Shown here: in pieces, positions 25,231 through 34,379 of the stretch
Layout: each line of letters begins with the position of its first letter
Position numbering within the stretch: position 1 is the first letter of the stretch
NCBI GenBank assembly: GCA_963655255.1
Contig: CAVKEB010000001.1
Span: 62,001-126,000, forward strand
Direction: 5' to 3'
Length of the DNA: 64,000 nucleotides
Source: CAG-791 sp963655255
Lineage (GTDB): Bacteria > Bacillota > Clostridia > Lachnospirales > Lachnospiraceae
Translations under genes and position numbers: made by a program
The notes under the pieces: model-generated
Told to the model about the DNA's origin: nothing
The model's input: only the letters and a program-made list of their open reading frames with translations
Database searches by the model: none

Positions 25231-25287
25231 CAGAAACAGGGCCTGTCACCGCATGCAGAACTGCTGCAGTAACAGGTCCTGTTTCTG
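25231..25287. terminator. Candidate bidirectional terminator between convergent genes
   Basis: CAGAAACAGG-G-CCTGT (25231-25246) pairs with ACAGG-T-CCTGTTTCTG (25272-25287), with a loop that can itself fold at CTGCTGCAG. It lies between the plus-strand small membrane protein and the minus-strand FtsX-type permease, whose stop begins at 25288. T-runs are short on both sides. Confidence 0.65.
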
Positions 25288-27120
25288 TTACAGTTCACTA
25301 ATTGTCTCTGTAACCGCCATCCCGCAGATGCGCTTTGCCGGGGCCAGTACGGCCGCAGCTGCCGCCAGCAGAAGGAACAGAAGAATAACGGCGAGCGGGA
25401 TCAGCGGAACCTTCCAGACAGCGTATGGAAAACGTCCGACAATGAGGATGCCATACAAAAGCCAGTGGGCAGGGATCCCCAGAAGGCACCCCGCAGCGCC
25501 GCCCAGCACGGCATAAGTGCCTGCTTCCGCAGCAATCATCCGGATGACCTGCCGGTCTCCCATTCCCACAGCCCGCATCATACCGTACTGCCGTATCCTT
25601 GCAGATACGCTCATGGAGATACTGTTGACAATGTTCAGCACCGCCACCAGCGCGATGATGGCAAGGAATGCATAAATGCAGAATACAAAGGCCATATAGG
25701 TTCCCGCAGTACTCTCATCACGCCTGTCCCGGAAGCGAACCTTCTCCCCTGCGGCAGTCTGGATCGCCTGAACCTCCTCCTCGGTTGCACCTCCTGTCAG
25801 CTGCACCATCACAAGAGAATAGTTTTCCTCTCCGGTCAGCCGGACGAAGGTATCGCCGGAAGCAATCAGCGTAATTCTGCCATGGGTCCGGCCATCGCTG
25901 CTGAACGGATCATTTTTCAGAAGACCGGCGATCGTCAGTGTCTCCCCATGAAGCTGAACGGTATCGCCGATTTCCCATGGGCTGTCTTCATCGGATGTTG
26001 CGAGCACGAAGCTGCTGTTTCCGAAGACCCGGGACAAATCACTGCCCCTTATCAGACTTCTGTCCTTTTTCAGACTCTTCAAATCGAAATCATCATAGGA
26101 AATCAGATCCGCCGTGTCGGAAAAATCCTCTCCTTTTTCACCAGAAGGATTTTCCCCTTCCTCCAGGGAAACCGGAAGGTCCAGGGCGCTCCGGCGTCCA
26201 TAGACCTCCCGGACGCCGCCCATTCCCCGGATCCGGTCAGGAAGGTCCGGAGGAATCGTATTGCCGTATTCACCTGCGATCTCCAGATCTGCTGCGGCCG
26301 CGGACTGCGGCATCAGATAATTTACAAAATCAATGACCACGGAAAAGCTCAGGAACAGGACGATGCTGAGCGCAAAAGAGCCTGTCATCAGAATCAGATT
26401 CTTCTTGGCCGAAGCAGCGTGATGCATCCCAAGGGCCGTTTCGATTCTTCCAAAGCGAGAACAAGCCGCATGGCGGACCAGCTTCCCGCCGCCCGCATTC
26501 CCGGATGCCGCTGCAGCGGGAGAAACCCGGGCCGCACGCTTTGCCGGAGCATTGGCAGCGAGCAGGACCGTGATCACTCCCACGAGAATCCCGCAGAGGA
26601 TGCCGGTGATGCTGATGCCGAAGAGCGGAATGTTCGAAAATTCCTCTCCCACGAGAAACCGCAGTACCGCGCACAGCCTCCATGTCACGGTAACACCGAG
26701 CGCAAGACCGACGGGAACCGCAGTCTTACACCAGTTCAGCGCCTCCAGCCGCACAAAGCGGACCACCTGGCGCCTGCTCATTCCGAGACACCGCATCATC
26801 CCGAAGAACTGCGTTCTCTGCGCCACCACGCTGTTCATGCTGCCGGAGATCATCAGAATCCCGGCCAGCAGAATCATCAGAGACAAAACAAAGGCAGTCG
26901 GCAGAAGGGTTTGACCCATCGAACTCCCCAGGAGTTCTCCGACGGACAGATTCCCGTGCTTTTCCATCAGCCGTGATCCCTCCATCCGGATTCCCATTTC
27001 CGCCATGCTGAACACCGCTGTCACCATAAATACGGCAAACACAATGCACAGCAGCGTCATCCGGTTCTGGCGGCGATGGACTTTCGCCGAGATCGGAATA
27101 AGACTCAGATAGCTTTTCAT
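25288..27120 (-). CDS. FtsX/MacB-type ABC permease
   Basis: 610 residues. The first membrane segment is MTLLCIVFAVFMVTAVFSMA, then a large extracytoplasmic part, then FtsX-domain segments. Two FtsX-like units are visible: FGMMRCLGMSRRQVVRFVRL and YGMMRAVGMGDRQVIRMIAA, each the typical coupling helix. It pairs with the ATPase encoded just upstream; the ATG at 27120 overlaps the ATPase stop as ATGA. In this genomic setting (regulator, kinase, ATPase, permease) such systems usually handle antimicrobial peptides or envelope stress, or export peptides like the pneumococcal Vex system (inference). Confidence 0.9.
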   Translation of the reverse strand: MKSYLSLIPISAKVHRRQNRMTLLCIVFAVFMVTAVFSMAEMGIRMEGSRLMEKHGNLSVGELLGSSMGQTLLPTAFVLSLMILLAGILMISGSMNSVVAQRTQFFGMMRCLGMSRRQVVRFVRLEALNWCKTAVPVGLALGVTVTWRLCAVLRFLVGEEFSNIPLFGISITGILCGILVGVITVLLAANAPAKRAARVSPAAAASGNAGGGKLVRHAACSRFGRIETALGMHHAASAKKNLILMTGSFALSIVLFLSFSVVIDFVNYLMPQSAAAADLEIAGEYGNTIPPDLPDRIRGMGGVREVYGRRSALDLPVSLEEGENPSGEKGEDFSDTADLISYDDFDLKSLKKDRSLIRGSDLSRVFGNSSFVLATSDEDSPWEIGDTVQLHGETLTIAGLLKNDPFSSDGRTHGRITLIASGDTFVRLTGEENYSLVMVQLTGGATEEEVQAIQTAAGEKVRFRDRRDESTAGTYMAFVFCIYAFLAIIALVAVLNIVNSISMSVSARIRQYGMMRAVGMGDRQVIRMIAAEAGTYAVLGGAAGCLLGIPAHWLLYGILIVGRFPYAVWKVPLIPLAVILLFLLLAAAAAVLAPAKRICGMAVTETISEL

Positions 27121-27800
27121 TCCCGGCACCTCCCCAGATCGGTGAGCTGACCGTCCGATACCCGGAGCACCCGGTCCGCCGCCTGTGCGACGCCCGTGCT
27201 GTGAGTAATCATCACGATGGTCTGCTCGTATTTTCTGGACGCCTCTTTCAGCAGGGCAATGACCTCGCTCGTATTCCGGGTGTCAAGATTCCCGGTGGGC
27301 TCATCCGCCAGAATGAGAGCAGGCCTTGTAAAAAGAGCCCGTCCGATCGCCGTGCGCTGCTGCTGGCCCCCGGAGAGCTGGCCGGGAAGATGCTGGCGGC
27401 GGTCCTTAAGATGCAGCACCGACAGGAGTTCCTCCAGATAAGCCTGATCCGGCTTCTGATAGTCCAAAAGCGCCGGGAAAACAATATTCTGTTCCACCGT
27501 CAGTTCGGGAATCAGATTGAACGCCTGAAAGATAAAGCCGATGTTCCTGCGGCGGAAAATCGTCAGCTTCCGGTCGTTCATGGCAAGAATATCCCTGCCA
27601 TCAATCAGCACCCTGCCGGAATCCGGCGCATCCAGGCCGCCGATCATGTTCAGCAGCGTACTTTTGCCGGAGCCGGATTCCCCGACAATGGCGACGAACT
27701 CCCCCTTCTGCACCAGGAAGCTGACATTCCTCAATGCCTGTACCGCACTGTCCCCGCTTCCATAGGTTTTACACAAATTTCTGACTTCCAGTAATTCCAT
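27117..27800 (-). CDS. ABC ATPase of the MacB/LolD type
   Basis: 227 residues. Walker A is GESGSGKST, the signature is LSGGQQQR, Walker B is ALILADEPTGNLDTRN and the switch His is in IVMITHSTG. Length and motifs fit the ATPase that works with FtsX-type permeases. The start at 27800 follows GAGAGG. It overlaps the permease start by 4 nt, so the two are coupled. The sensor kinase gene starts 109 nt upstream of it and ends at 27910, on the same strand. Confidence 0.95.
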   Translation of the reverse strand: MELLEVRNLCKTYGSGDSAVQALRNVSFLVQKGEFVAIVGESGSGKSTLLNMIGGLDAPDSGRVLIDGRDILAMNDRKLTIFRRRNIGFIFQAFNLIPELTVEQNIVFPALLDYQKPDQAYLEELLSVLHLKDRRQHLPGQLSGGQQQRTAIGRALFTRPALILADEPTGNLDTRNTSEVIALLKEASRKYEQTIVMITHSTGVAQAADRVLRVSDGQLTDLGRCRE

Positions 27801-27909
27801 TCTGCTGGCACCTCTCTTCCAGTGATTTTTGCCGGAAACGGCAGAGCTTCCGTTTCCTTTTTCTCTGAAAAGAATAGTACCGGAACATTACGGCAGTCTT
27901 ACCGTCAGC

Positions 27910-28947
27910 CTACAATTTTGCAGGAATCGGGAAATTTATCGTAAATGCCGTCCCGATCCCCTGTCCGCTTTCCACCTCAATCGTACCGCCGTGTGCTTCC
28001 ACGATCGCCTTTGCCAGCGGCAGACCGAGTCCGATCCCCTGCGCATTCCCGGGAAAGCGGCTTCGGTAAAACCGTTTGAAGATATGGGGCAGATCTTCCG
28101 GGTGAATTCCGCACCCGTTGTCCTTCACCGCAATCTGCACCATGAAAGGCAGTGCCTTCCATTCCACACGGATGGTATCACCCTGCTTCGTATGATCAAG
28201 CGCATTTTTCACAAGATTGCCGACTGCCTCGCTCAGCCAGCTGCGGTCGCAGGAAAGGAAGACGTTCTCCCCTCCGGACAGCACGATCTTCTTCTGCTCC
28301 TGCTCCGCGCGGTACGCAAAGTGCCGCTCCAGATCCCGCATCATATCCGCCGCATTCTCCCGTTCCTTTTCCAGTACGACGGCCCCCGCGTCCAGTCTCG
28401 CGATTTTGAGAAGGCTCTGCACCAGCGCCTCCATGCGGTCCAGCTCCTGCTCGGACAAGCCGGCAAATTCCCGCACGGAGGATGTGTCAATCTGCTCGTC
28501 CTGGAGCAGTCCGTTATAAACATTCAAGGCCGCGAGCGGCGTCTTCAGCTGATGGGAAATGTCGGAAATCGTATCCTTCAGGAATTCTTTTTCGTGAAGC
28601 TCCCGATCCGCATGAGCGTTCAGGACGGCCGCCAGGGAATTGATGGAATGAAAGAGGCGGTACCGTTCGCCCTCCTCATCGCATTCCAGGCGGCTGCTCC
28701 GATCACCGTCAAGATACGCGTCAATCTGCGCCACCGCCTGCTCCATGAGCCGGTTCTGTCTTCGGAAATAGTTCCAGAGGACCGCCCATATGCAGGCCCC
28801 CGCAGACAGGAAGAGAATCAGGACGCATACGGAAAACCGGCCGCAGGAGCGCCGGAAAATCCCCTCCGCCGCAAGGAACAGGATCCACCAGATCAGAGAA
28901 ATGCTCCGGAACACCCTTCTGATGTCCGGGTCTGCCAGTATTTTCAT
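27910..28947 (-). CDS. Sensor histidine kinase of the ABC/FtsX operon
   Basis: 345 residues. Two N-terminal membrane segments are close together (SISLIWWILFLAAEGIF and FSVCVLILFLSAGACIWAVL), so there is almost no extracellular domain, as in intramembrane-sensing kinases that rely on an ABC partner. The HisKA box is DISHQLKTPLAALNVYNGLL. The ATPase boxes are VGNLVKNALDHT, DNGCGIHPEDLPHIFKRFYR and GIGLGLPLAKAIVEAHGG. ATG 28947 follows AGGAGG at 4 nt and overlaps the regulator stop (ATGA). Confidence 0.93.
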   Translation of the reverse strand: MKILADPDIRRVFRSISLIWWILFLAAEGIFRRSCGRFSVCVLILFLSAGACIWAVLWNYFRRQNRLMEQAVAQIDAYLDGDRSSRLECDEEGERYRLFHSINSLAAVLNAHADRELHEKEFLKDTISDISHQLKTPLAALNVYNGLLQDEQIDTSSVREFAGLSEQELDRMEALVQSLLKIARLDAGAVVLEKERENAADMMRDLERHFAYRAEQEQKKIVLSGGENVFLSCDRSWLSEAVGNLVKNALDHTKQGDTIRVEWKALPFMVQIAVKDNGCGIHPEDLPHIFKRFYRSRFPGNAQGIGLGLPLAKAIVEAHGGTIEVESGQGIGTAFTINFPIPAKL

Positions 28948-29642
28948 ACAGCCTCCTGCCGGGCTACGTGCCATTTGTAGCCCATGCCCCGGACCGTCAG
29001 GAGCATCTGCGGCTCGCCCGGATTGTCCTCGATTTTCATGCGAAGCCGCCGCACATAGACCGTAAGAGTGCTGCTGTCAATGTAATTCCCGTCACAGTCC
29101 CACAGCCGGTTCAGGATCTGCTCTTTGGTCAGCACCCGGTCCGGGTTCTGCATGAACAGACACAACAGCCGGTATTCCGCGGCGGTCAGTTCCAGCGGCT
29201 TTCCGTTTTTGAACGCCTGTCCCTGCAAGAGGAGCACCCGGATGCCGTTCGACTGCAGCTGTGTGTCTTCCGCATGGAAGGATCCGGCCCGGCGCAGCAG
29301 TGCCTGGATCCTCGAAATGAGAATTCCCAGCTTGAACGGCTTTGTGATGTAATCATCGCCGCCGATATCCAGGCCCATAATGACGCTTGTCTCCTCGTCC
29401 GAGGCCGTCAGGAAAATAATCGGCACCCTGGATGTGCGCCGCACCTTCTGACAAAATGCGAAGCCGGAACCGTCCGGCAGCGATACGTCCAGAATCAGCA
29501 GATCGTACCTGCCGTCCGTCCACAGCTTCTGTGCCTCCCGAAGCGTCCTGGCGGCATTCAGTTCGAATCCCTGCTTGTGAAAAGCATACGAAAGCCCCGT
29601 GACGAGGCTCTGATCATCCTCTAACAGCAGAATCCGGCTCAT
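28944..29642 (-). CDS. OmpR-type response regulator of the ABC/FtsX operon
   Basis: 232 residues. The receiver domain begins MSRILLLEDDQSLVTGLSYA, with phospho-acceptor Asp in LLILDVSLPDGSGFAF. The C-terminal winged helix contains LTAAEYRLLCLFMQNPDRVL and SSTLTVYVRRLRMKIEDN. The start at 29642 follows AAGGAG at 6 nt; the longer frame to 29825 runs through a terminator. It is the first gene of a four-gene operon (regulator, kinase, ATPase, permease) and probably controls it. Confidence 0.94.
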   Translation of the reverse strand: MSRILLLEDDQSLVTGLSYAFHKQGFELNAARTLREAQKLWTDGRYDLLILDVSLPDGSGFAFCQKVRRTSRVPIIFLTASDEETSVIMGLDIGGDDYITKPFKLGILISRIQALLRRAGSFHAEDTQLQSNGIRVLLLQGQAFKNGKPLELTAAEYRLLCLFMQNPDRVLTKEQILNRLWDCDGNYIDSSTLTVYVRRLRMKIEDNPGEPQMLLTVRGMGYKWHVARQEAV

Positions 29643-29755
29643 TCTGTTCTCCTTTCCCTTTTTGATGGAGCAGCCCCACTCCTTCACACCTTTCACAATT
29701 TTGCCCGGATGCCTTCGCTCTTTCTTTATTGCGTCCGGCCCTGTCGTGCACTCAC

Positions 29756-29790
29756 AAAAAGGGATGCTGCCTCGCGGTAACATCCCCTTT
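29756..29790 (-). terminator. Terminator between the acetyltransferase and the regulator operon
   Basis: On the minus strand AAAGGGGATG pairs imperfectly with CATCCCTTTTT, and TTTTTG closes the 3' side. It ends the acetyltransferase transcript and isolates the response-regulator operon. Confidence 0.75.
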
Positions 29791-29895
29791 GTCTTGCAAT
29801 TATTCCATTCTCTGTCTCGCAGCACCGGATTTCCCGCAGAAATTCCTGCCGCTCAGAAGCGCTCTCTGCGCTCCGGACATCCGGCTGCGATTCCA

Positions 29896-30477
29896 TCACT
29901 TCCATGCCAGCTGATCCCGGATTTCCGGAAAAGGCAGGATCTCCGTCACCGCCCCGGGTTCTTCCGGGTGATCCCCGATGAATTTCTCCATCCAGACCAT
30001 GTCGTACCAGCGGCCGAACTTATAGGCGCATTCCTCGAAGCGTCCCACCAGACGGTATCCCAGATGCTCATGAAACGCGATGCTGTCCGGGGGAAGATAC
30101 GGATCTTCTCCGCGCGGGGCCGCAATGCAGGCCTCCGCGTTCCGGATTCCCTGGAGCTTCAGCGCCTGCTCCAGAGCTTCATAGAGGTCACGTCCCACTC
30201 CATGCCGATGATCCCCCTTCTCGACATAGATCGAGGTCTCCACCGCCCAGTCATAGGCCGCCCGGCCCTTGAAGGCCCCGGCGTACACGTAACCGACGAT
30301 TCTCCCCTCCTGCTCTTCCACAAGATAAGGGTATCTCTCCAGCGTATGGCGGATCCGCTCCCGGAACTCTTCCTCCGACGGAATCTCGTATTCAAAGGTA
30401 ATGGCGGTATGCTCCACGTAATCGCTGTAGATTTCCAGAAGCCTTGCCGCGTCTTCTTCTCTCGCAACCCGGATCAC
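29896..30477 (-). CDS. GNAT N-acetyltransferase, phosphinothricin-acetyltransferase-like
   Basis: 193 residues. The sequence begins IRVAREEDAARLLEIYSDYV and has the motif-A region YVEKGDHRHGVGRDLYEALE, where H-G-V-G-R contacts acetyl-CoA. IAFHEHLGYRLVGRFEECAY and RWYDMVWMEK follow; they are typical of the PAT/YncA group that acetylates amino-acid-like amines. The exact substrate is unknown. The start is GTG at 30477, supported by AGGAGG 8 nt upstream. It is downstream of purA on the same strand with a 116-nt gap, and followed by a terminator. Confidence 0.88.
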   Translation of the reverse strand: MIRVAREEDAARLLEIYSDYVEHTAITFEYEIPSEEEFRERIRHTLERYPYLVEEQEGRIVGYVYAGAFKGRAAYDWAVETSIYVEKGDHRHGVGRDLYEALEQALKLQGIRNAEACIAAPRGEDPYLPPDSIAFHEHLGYRLVGRFEECAYKFGRWYDMVWMEKFIGDHPEEPGAVTEILPFPEIRDQLAWK

Positions 30478-30593
30478 GAAAATTCCCTCCTGCTATTCCT
30501 CGCCGGCCGTGCCGCTTGCGGAATTTGCTCCGTTTTCTCACGAATTCGTCCGTCGGAACACAGAATGCTGATTCATCACGGAATGCCCGACGT

Positions 30594-31889
30594 TTATTCT
30601 GCCAGCGGGCTCCTGCGGTAAATGATATCGCTGCGCGCGGGTCCGTTGGAGACCATGGTGATCGGATATCCGATCTGTTCCTCAATGAAGTTCACATAAT
30701 CCTGTGCCTGCTGCGGAAGATCCTCGAAGTTCTTAATGCCGCGGATATCGCACTTCCAGCCGGGCATCATCTTGTAAACCGGCTTGCAGCGCTTCAGATC
30801 CTTCGTGACCGGGAATTCGGTGATCTCCTGTCCGTCCAGCTCATAGGCGACGCAGACCGGAATCTCGTCCAGATATCCGAGATCGTCCAGAACCGTGAAC
30901 GCGACATCCGTGCAGCCCTGCAGTCTGCAGCCGTACTTGGAGGCAACGCAGTCATACCAGCCGACTCTTCTCGGGCGTCCCGTCGTCGCGCCGTACTCGC
31001 CGCCGTCACCGCCGTGGTTGCGCAGGCTCTCCGCCTCTTCCCCGTGAACCTCGGAAACAAACTCGCCCGCGCCGACCGCAGAGGAGTATGCCTTGGAAAC
31101 CACGACGATCTGCCGGATCTCATAGGGCGGGATTCCCGCGCCGATGGCGCCGTACCCCGCAAGCGGTGAGGAAGAGGTGACCATCGGATAAATTCCGTGA
31201 TCCGGATCCTTCATGGTTCCGAGCTGCCCTTCCAGAAGGACGGTCCGGCCCTCCTTCAGCGCTCCGTTCAGATACAGAGACACATTTCCAAGATAAGGCT
31301 TCACCTTGTCCCTGCGCTCCTTGATCCAGGTAAGAAGCCCTTCCTGATCAATCGGATCCGCATGATAGAGGTTGACCAGCAGCGCGTCCTTGATCTCGGC
31401 GATCCGGGCAATCTTCTCCCTCAGGACATCATCGTCCTGGAAGAACTCATTGATCTGCCAGCCGATCTTCGCGAATTTATCCGAATAGAATGGAGCGATA
31501 CCGGACTTCGTGGAGCCGAAGCTCTTTCCGGCCAGTCTCGCCTCTTCCAGTGTGTCAAACGCAATGTGATAAGGCATCATCACCTGGACACGGTCCGAAA
31601 CCATGAGCTGCGGAGCCGGAACTCCCTTGGATTCGATCTGCGCCAGCTCGTCCACAAACTTGTCAATATCAAATGCCACACCGTTACCGATGATGTTCAT
31701 GATGTTCTGATGAAACACACCGGAGGGCATCAGATGAAGTGCGAATTTGCCGTACTCATTGACAATGGTATGTCCTGCGTTCGCGCCGCCCTGAAAACGG
31801 ATGACAACGTCTGCGGTATCCGCAAGTGTGTCCGTGATCTTTCCTTTTCCTTCATCGCCCCAGTTGGCTCCAACTACTGCCTTAACCAT
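30594..31889 (-). CDS. purA: Adenylosuccinate synthetase
   Basis: 431 residues, the normal family length. It catalyses GTP-dependent joining of IMP and aspartate, the first step from IMP to AMP. The GTP loop GDEGKGKITD (residue 11 on) and the ANAGHT motif are intact, as are GSTKSGIAPFYSDK, TGRPRRVGWYDC and the C-terminal NGPARSDIIYR. The ATG at 31889 follows AAAGGAA. It lies 141 nt after purB, the enzyme of the next step in the pathway, so the two adenylate-branch genes are probably transcribed together. That gap holds a weak CTGCGG/CCGCAG hairpin. Confidence 0.97.
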   Translation of the reverse strand: MVKAVVGANWGDEGKGKITDTLADTADVVIRFQGGANAGHTIVNEYGKFALHLMPSGVFHQNIMNIIGNGVAFDIDKFVDELAQIESKGVPAPQLMVSDRVQVMMPYHIAFDTLEEARLAGKSFGSTKSGIAPFYSDKFAKIGWQINEFFQDDDVLREKIARIAEIKDALLVNLYHADPIDQEGLLTWIKERRDKVKPYLGNVSLYLNGALKEGRTVLLEGQLGTMKDPDHGIYPMVTSSSPLAGYGAIGAGIPPYEIRQIVVVSKAYSSAVGAGEFVSEVHGEEAESLRNHGGDGGEYGATTGRPRRVGWYDCVASKYGCRLQGCTDVAFTVLDDLGYLDEIPVCVAYELDGQEITEFPVTKDLKRCKPVYKMMPGWKCDIRGIKNFEDLPQQAQDYVNFIEEQIGYPITMVSNGPARSDIIYRRSPLAE

Positions 31890-32030
31890 ATTTTCCTTTC
31901 CTGCCCCAGCTCATCTGCGGCACCCCTGAAGAATTCCGCAGAGGGAATCCTTCGATCAGTTCTGTATCTCCGCGGCCGTTTTCACACAGCCTGTCGTAGT
32001 ATACCGCATTCCTCTGAAAAAAGCATCCGC

Positions 32031-33464
32031 TCAGCACGAAATCTCCGCCGTCATCCCCAGAACATCGCGGTTGTCGTCCAGAATCGGCTGAATGACCTCC
32101 GCGAGATACTTCTCCACCTGGTGAGGCGCGCAGCCGATGTACTTCTTCGGATCAATGTACTTGTCCAGCTCCCTGCGGGTCATGTGGAATTTCGGATCCT
32201 CCGCGATGAGATCCAGAAGGTTGTTGTCCAGTCCCTCTTCCTTCACCCTGCGTCCTGCCTTCATGGAGAGCTCGCGGATTTCCTCGTGGAACTCCTGGCG
32301 GTCCCCGCCCATTTTCACCTCATCCATCATGATGTTCTCCGTTGCCATGAAGGGAAGCTCCGCCGCCAGATGCTTCTCGATGACCTTCGGATAGACCTTC
32401 AGACCGTCCGTGACATTGAGGCACAGGTCCAGAATTCCGTCAATGGCAAGGAAGCCCTCCGGAATCGACAGCCGCTTGTTCGCGGAATCATCCAGCGTCC
32501 GCTCGAACCACTGCGTTCCGGACGTCACCGCCGGATTCAGCACATCGATCATGACATAGCGGGCCAGCGAACAGATGCGCTCGGAGCGCATGGGATTGCG
32601 CTTGTACGCCATTGCCGAAGAACCGATCTGCGTCTTCTCAAACGGCTCCTCAACCTCCTTGAGGTGCTGCAGGAGACGGATGTCCGTTGCCATCTTCATG
32701 GCGGAGGCGGCGATTCCTCCCAGCGTATTCAGAACGAAGGTGTCTACCTTTCTGGAATAGGTCTGTCCGGAAACCGGATAGCAGGCGGCAAAACCCATCT
32801 TCTGTGCGATCATCGGATCCAGCCGATCCACCTTGTCCAGATCACCGTCGAACAGCTCCAGGAAGGAAGCCTGCGTTCCCGTTGTTCCCTTGCTGCCGAG
32901 GAGCTTCAGCTGCGAGATGGTGTGGTCCACTTCCTCCAGATCCAGAACGAACTCATTCAGCCACAGGCTCGCGCGCTTGCCCACGGTCGTCGGCTGCGCG
33001 GGCTGGAAATGCGTGAATCCGAGCGTCGGCTGATCCTTGTATTCGCCTGCAAAATGCGCCAGAGCCGCAATGACGTTCACGAGCTTTCTGCGAACCAGAC
33101 GGAGCGCATCCCGCATGATGATGATGTCGGTGTTGTCGCCGACGTAGCAGCTGGTCGCGCCCAGATGAATGATGCCCTTTGCCTTCGGGCACTGGAGGCC
33201 GTATGCGTACACATGGCTCATGACATCATGGCGGACAATCTTCTCTCTTGCCTGCGCCTCTTCATAATTGATGTCCTCGGCATGTGCCTTCATCTCCTCG
33301 ATCTGCTCATCGGTGATGTCAAGGCCCAGCTCCTTCTCGGTCTCTGCCAGCGCGATCCAGAGCTTTCTCCAGGTCCGGAATTTCTTGTCCGGAGAGAAAA
33401 TATACTGCATCTCGCTGCTCGCATATCTGGTGGAAAGAGGACTTACATACTTGTCATGTGCCAT
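32031..33464 (-). CDS. purB: Adenylosuccinate lyase
   Basis: 477 residues of the fumarase/aspartase superfamily. It cleaves adenylosuccinate to AMP and fumarate and also acts on SAICAR. The superfamily signature GSSAMAYKRNPMRSERI is present (family consensus GSSxMPxKxNP, here with AYKRNP). Other conserved parts are HLGATSCYVGDNTD and TLGFTHFQPAQPTTVGKRA. I chose the ATG at 33464 because AAGGGAG lies 6 nt upstream; the longer frame to 33518 lacks a site. It is 57 nt downstream of the helical protein of the DUF5716/5717 set, so it may be the next gene of that operon. Confidence 0.96.
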   Translation of the reverse strand: MAHDKYVSPLSTRYASSEMQYIFSPDKKFRTWRKLWIALAETEKELGLDITDEQIEEMKAHAEDINYEEAQAREKIVRHDVMSHVYAYGLQCPKAKGIIHLGATSCYVGDNTDIIIMRDALRLVRRKLVNVIAALAHFAGEYKDQPTLGFTHFQPAQPTTVGKRASLWLNEFVLDLEEVDHTISQLKLLGSKGTTGTQASFLELFDGDLDKVDRLDPMIAQKMGFAACYPVSGQTYSRKVDTFVLNTLGGIAASAMKMATDIRLLQHLKEVEEPFEKTQIGSSAMAYKRNPMRSERICSLARYVMIDVLNPAVTSGTQWFERTLDDSANKRLSIPEGFLAIDGILDLCLNVTDGLKVYPKVIEKHLAAELPFMATENIMMDEVKMGGDRQEFHEEIRELSMKAGRRVKEEGLDNNLLDLIAEDPKFHMTRRELDKYIDPKKYIGCAPHQVEKYLAEVIQPILDDNRDVLGMTAEISC

Positions 33465-33521
33465 ACTGATCTCCCTTCGTGAATACCGACTCCGCATTTT
33501 CTCCGCGGAAATTGACATGTT

Positions 33522-34364
33522 TCAGGCCACCGGCGCCGCGCAGGATGCCCGGTACTCCTCCTTCAGCTTCTGAAGCGTCTGATGAAGAGCCACCTCATAG
33601 CTGGCATCCTGTCCGCCGCCCTGGTAGCGTTTTAACGAATCAATGGCAAGCTTCCGCTCGGAAGCGTTGAACTGGGTCCCCAGCTCATCCATTCTCTTCT
33701 CCAGCTCCAGAGACGCGTTGACGCTCTCCGGATGCTCTGAAATGAAAGAAAGATACTCGGAATCCGACAGTCCCAGACGGACCGCCGCCAGATAGTCCAG
33801 ATAAATATCGCTGCTGCCCGTCAGGCGGTACGCGCTCTCGTAGCAGTCCGCCGCCGTGCGGAACCGGAAGAGCTCCGCGTAGATTCTACCCTCCGCGCAC
33901 AGCGCCCTCGTCCGCATTCTTTTCTCCGGAGAAGGAAGGTCATGGAGAATCGCCTCGTATTCCTCCAGAGCCTCGTAAGGCTTTGCGCCTCCCGCAAGCC
34001 AGGCCGCCCGGGACATTCTCTTCTCAAAGGGCTCCATCCCCTGGCCGGAGGAGACGATCTGTCTGGTTCTCTCCTCCTTCTCCTGCGGAACGAAGCCTAC
34101 ATATTCCAGAATCTCGGAGACAAAATCCGACAGCGCCCGCTCCTTGCCGAGGTACGGCTGCAGGCGGTTTGCCAGCTCCGGCAGCCCGCACTCCTCTTTC
34201 AGCCATTCCGTAAGCGCGGGATCCAGAATGCCGGCATCCAGAATCTGCGCACTCTGAACCAGAGAATAGCACAGCTCCTCCGCGGAATAAACATTCCGCT
34301 CGATTTTCTCAATCCGGTACGGCTTCTTCGCAAGCCGTCCCACCGCATAGATCACTCTCGCCAT
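33522..34364 (-). CDS. Helical TPR-like partner protein of the DUF5716/5717 set
   Basis: 280 residues, soluble and mostly helical. The C-terminal two thirds contain TPR-like helix pairs (KPYEALEEYEAILHDLPSPE; FRTAADCYESAYRLTGSSD; IYLDYLAAVRLGLSDSEYLS). The N-terminal 100 residues form a separate domain (ARVIYAVGRLAKKPYRIEKI). I recognise no named family. ATG 34364 follows AAGG at 7 nt; the ATG at 34370 is too close to the site. Its start lies 15 nt after the DUF5716-like gene, so it is cotranscribed, and its TPR character suggests it docks onto that protein (inference). Confidence 0.75.
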   Translation of the reverse strand: MARVIYAVGRLAKKPYRIEKIERNVYSAEELCYSLVQSAQILDAGILDPALTEWLKEECGLPELANRLQPYLGKERALSDFVSEILEYVGFVPQEKEERTRQIVSSGQGMEPFEKRMSRAAWLAGGAKPYEALEEYEAILHDLPSPEKRMRTRALCAEGRIYAELFRFRTAADCYESAYRLTGSSDIYLDYLAAVRLGLSDSEYLSFISEHPESVNASLELEKRMDELGTQFNASERKLAIDSLKRYQGGGQDASYEVALHQTLQKLKEEYRASCAAPVA

Positions 34365-34379
34365 TTTCATACCTTTTCT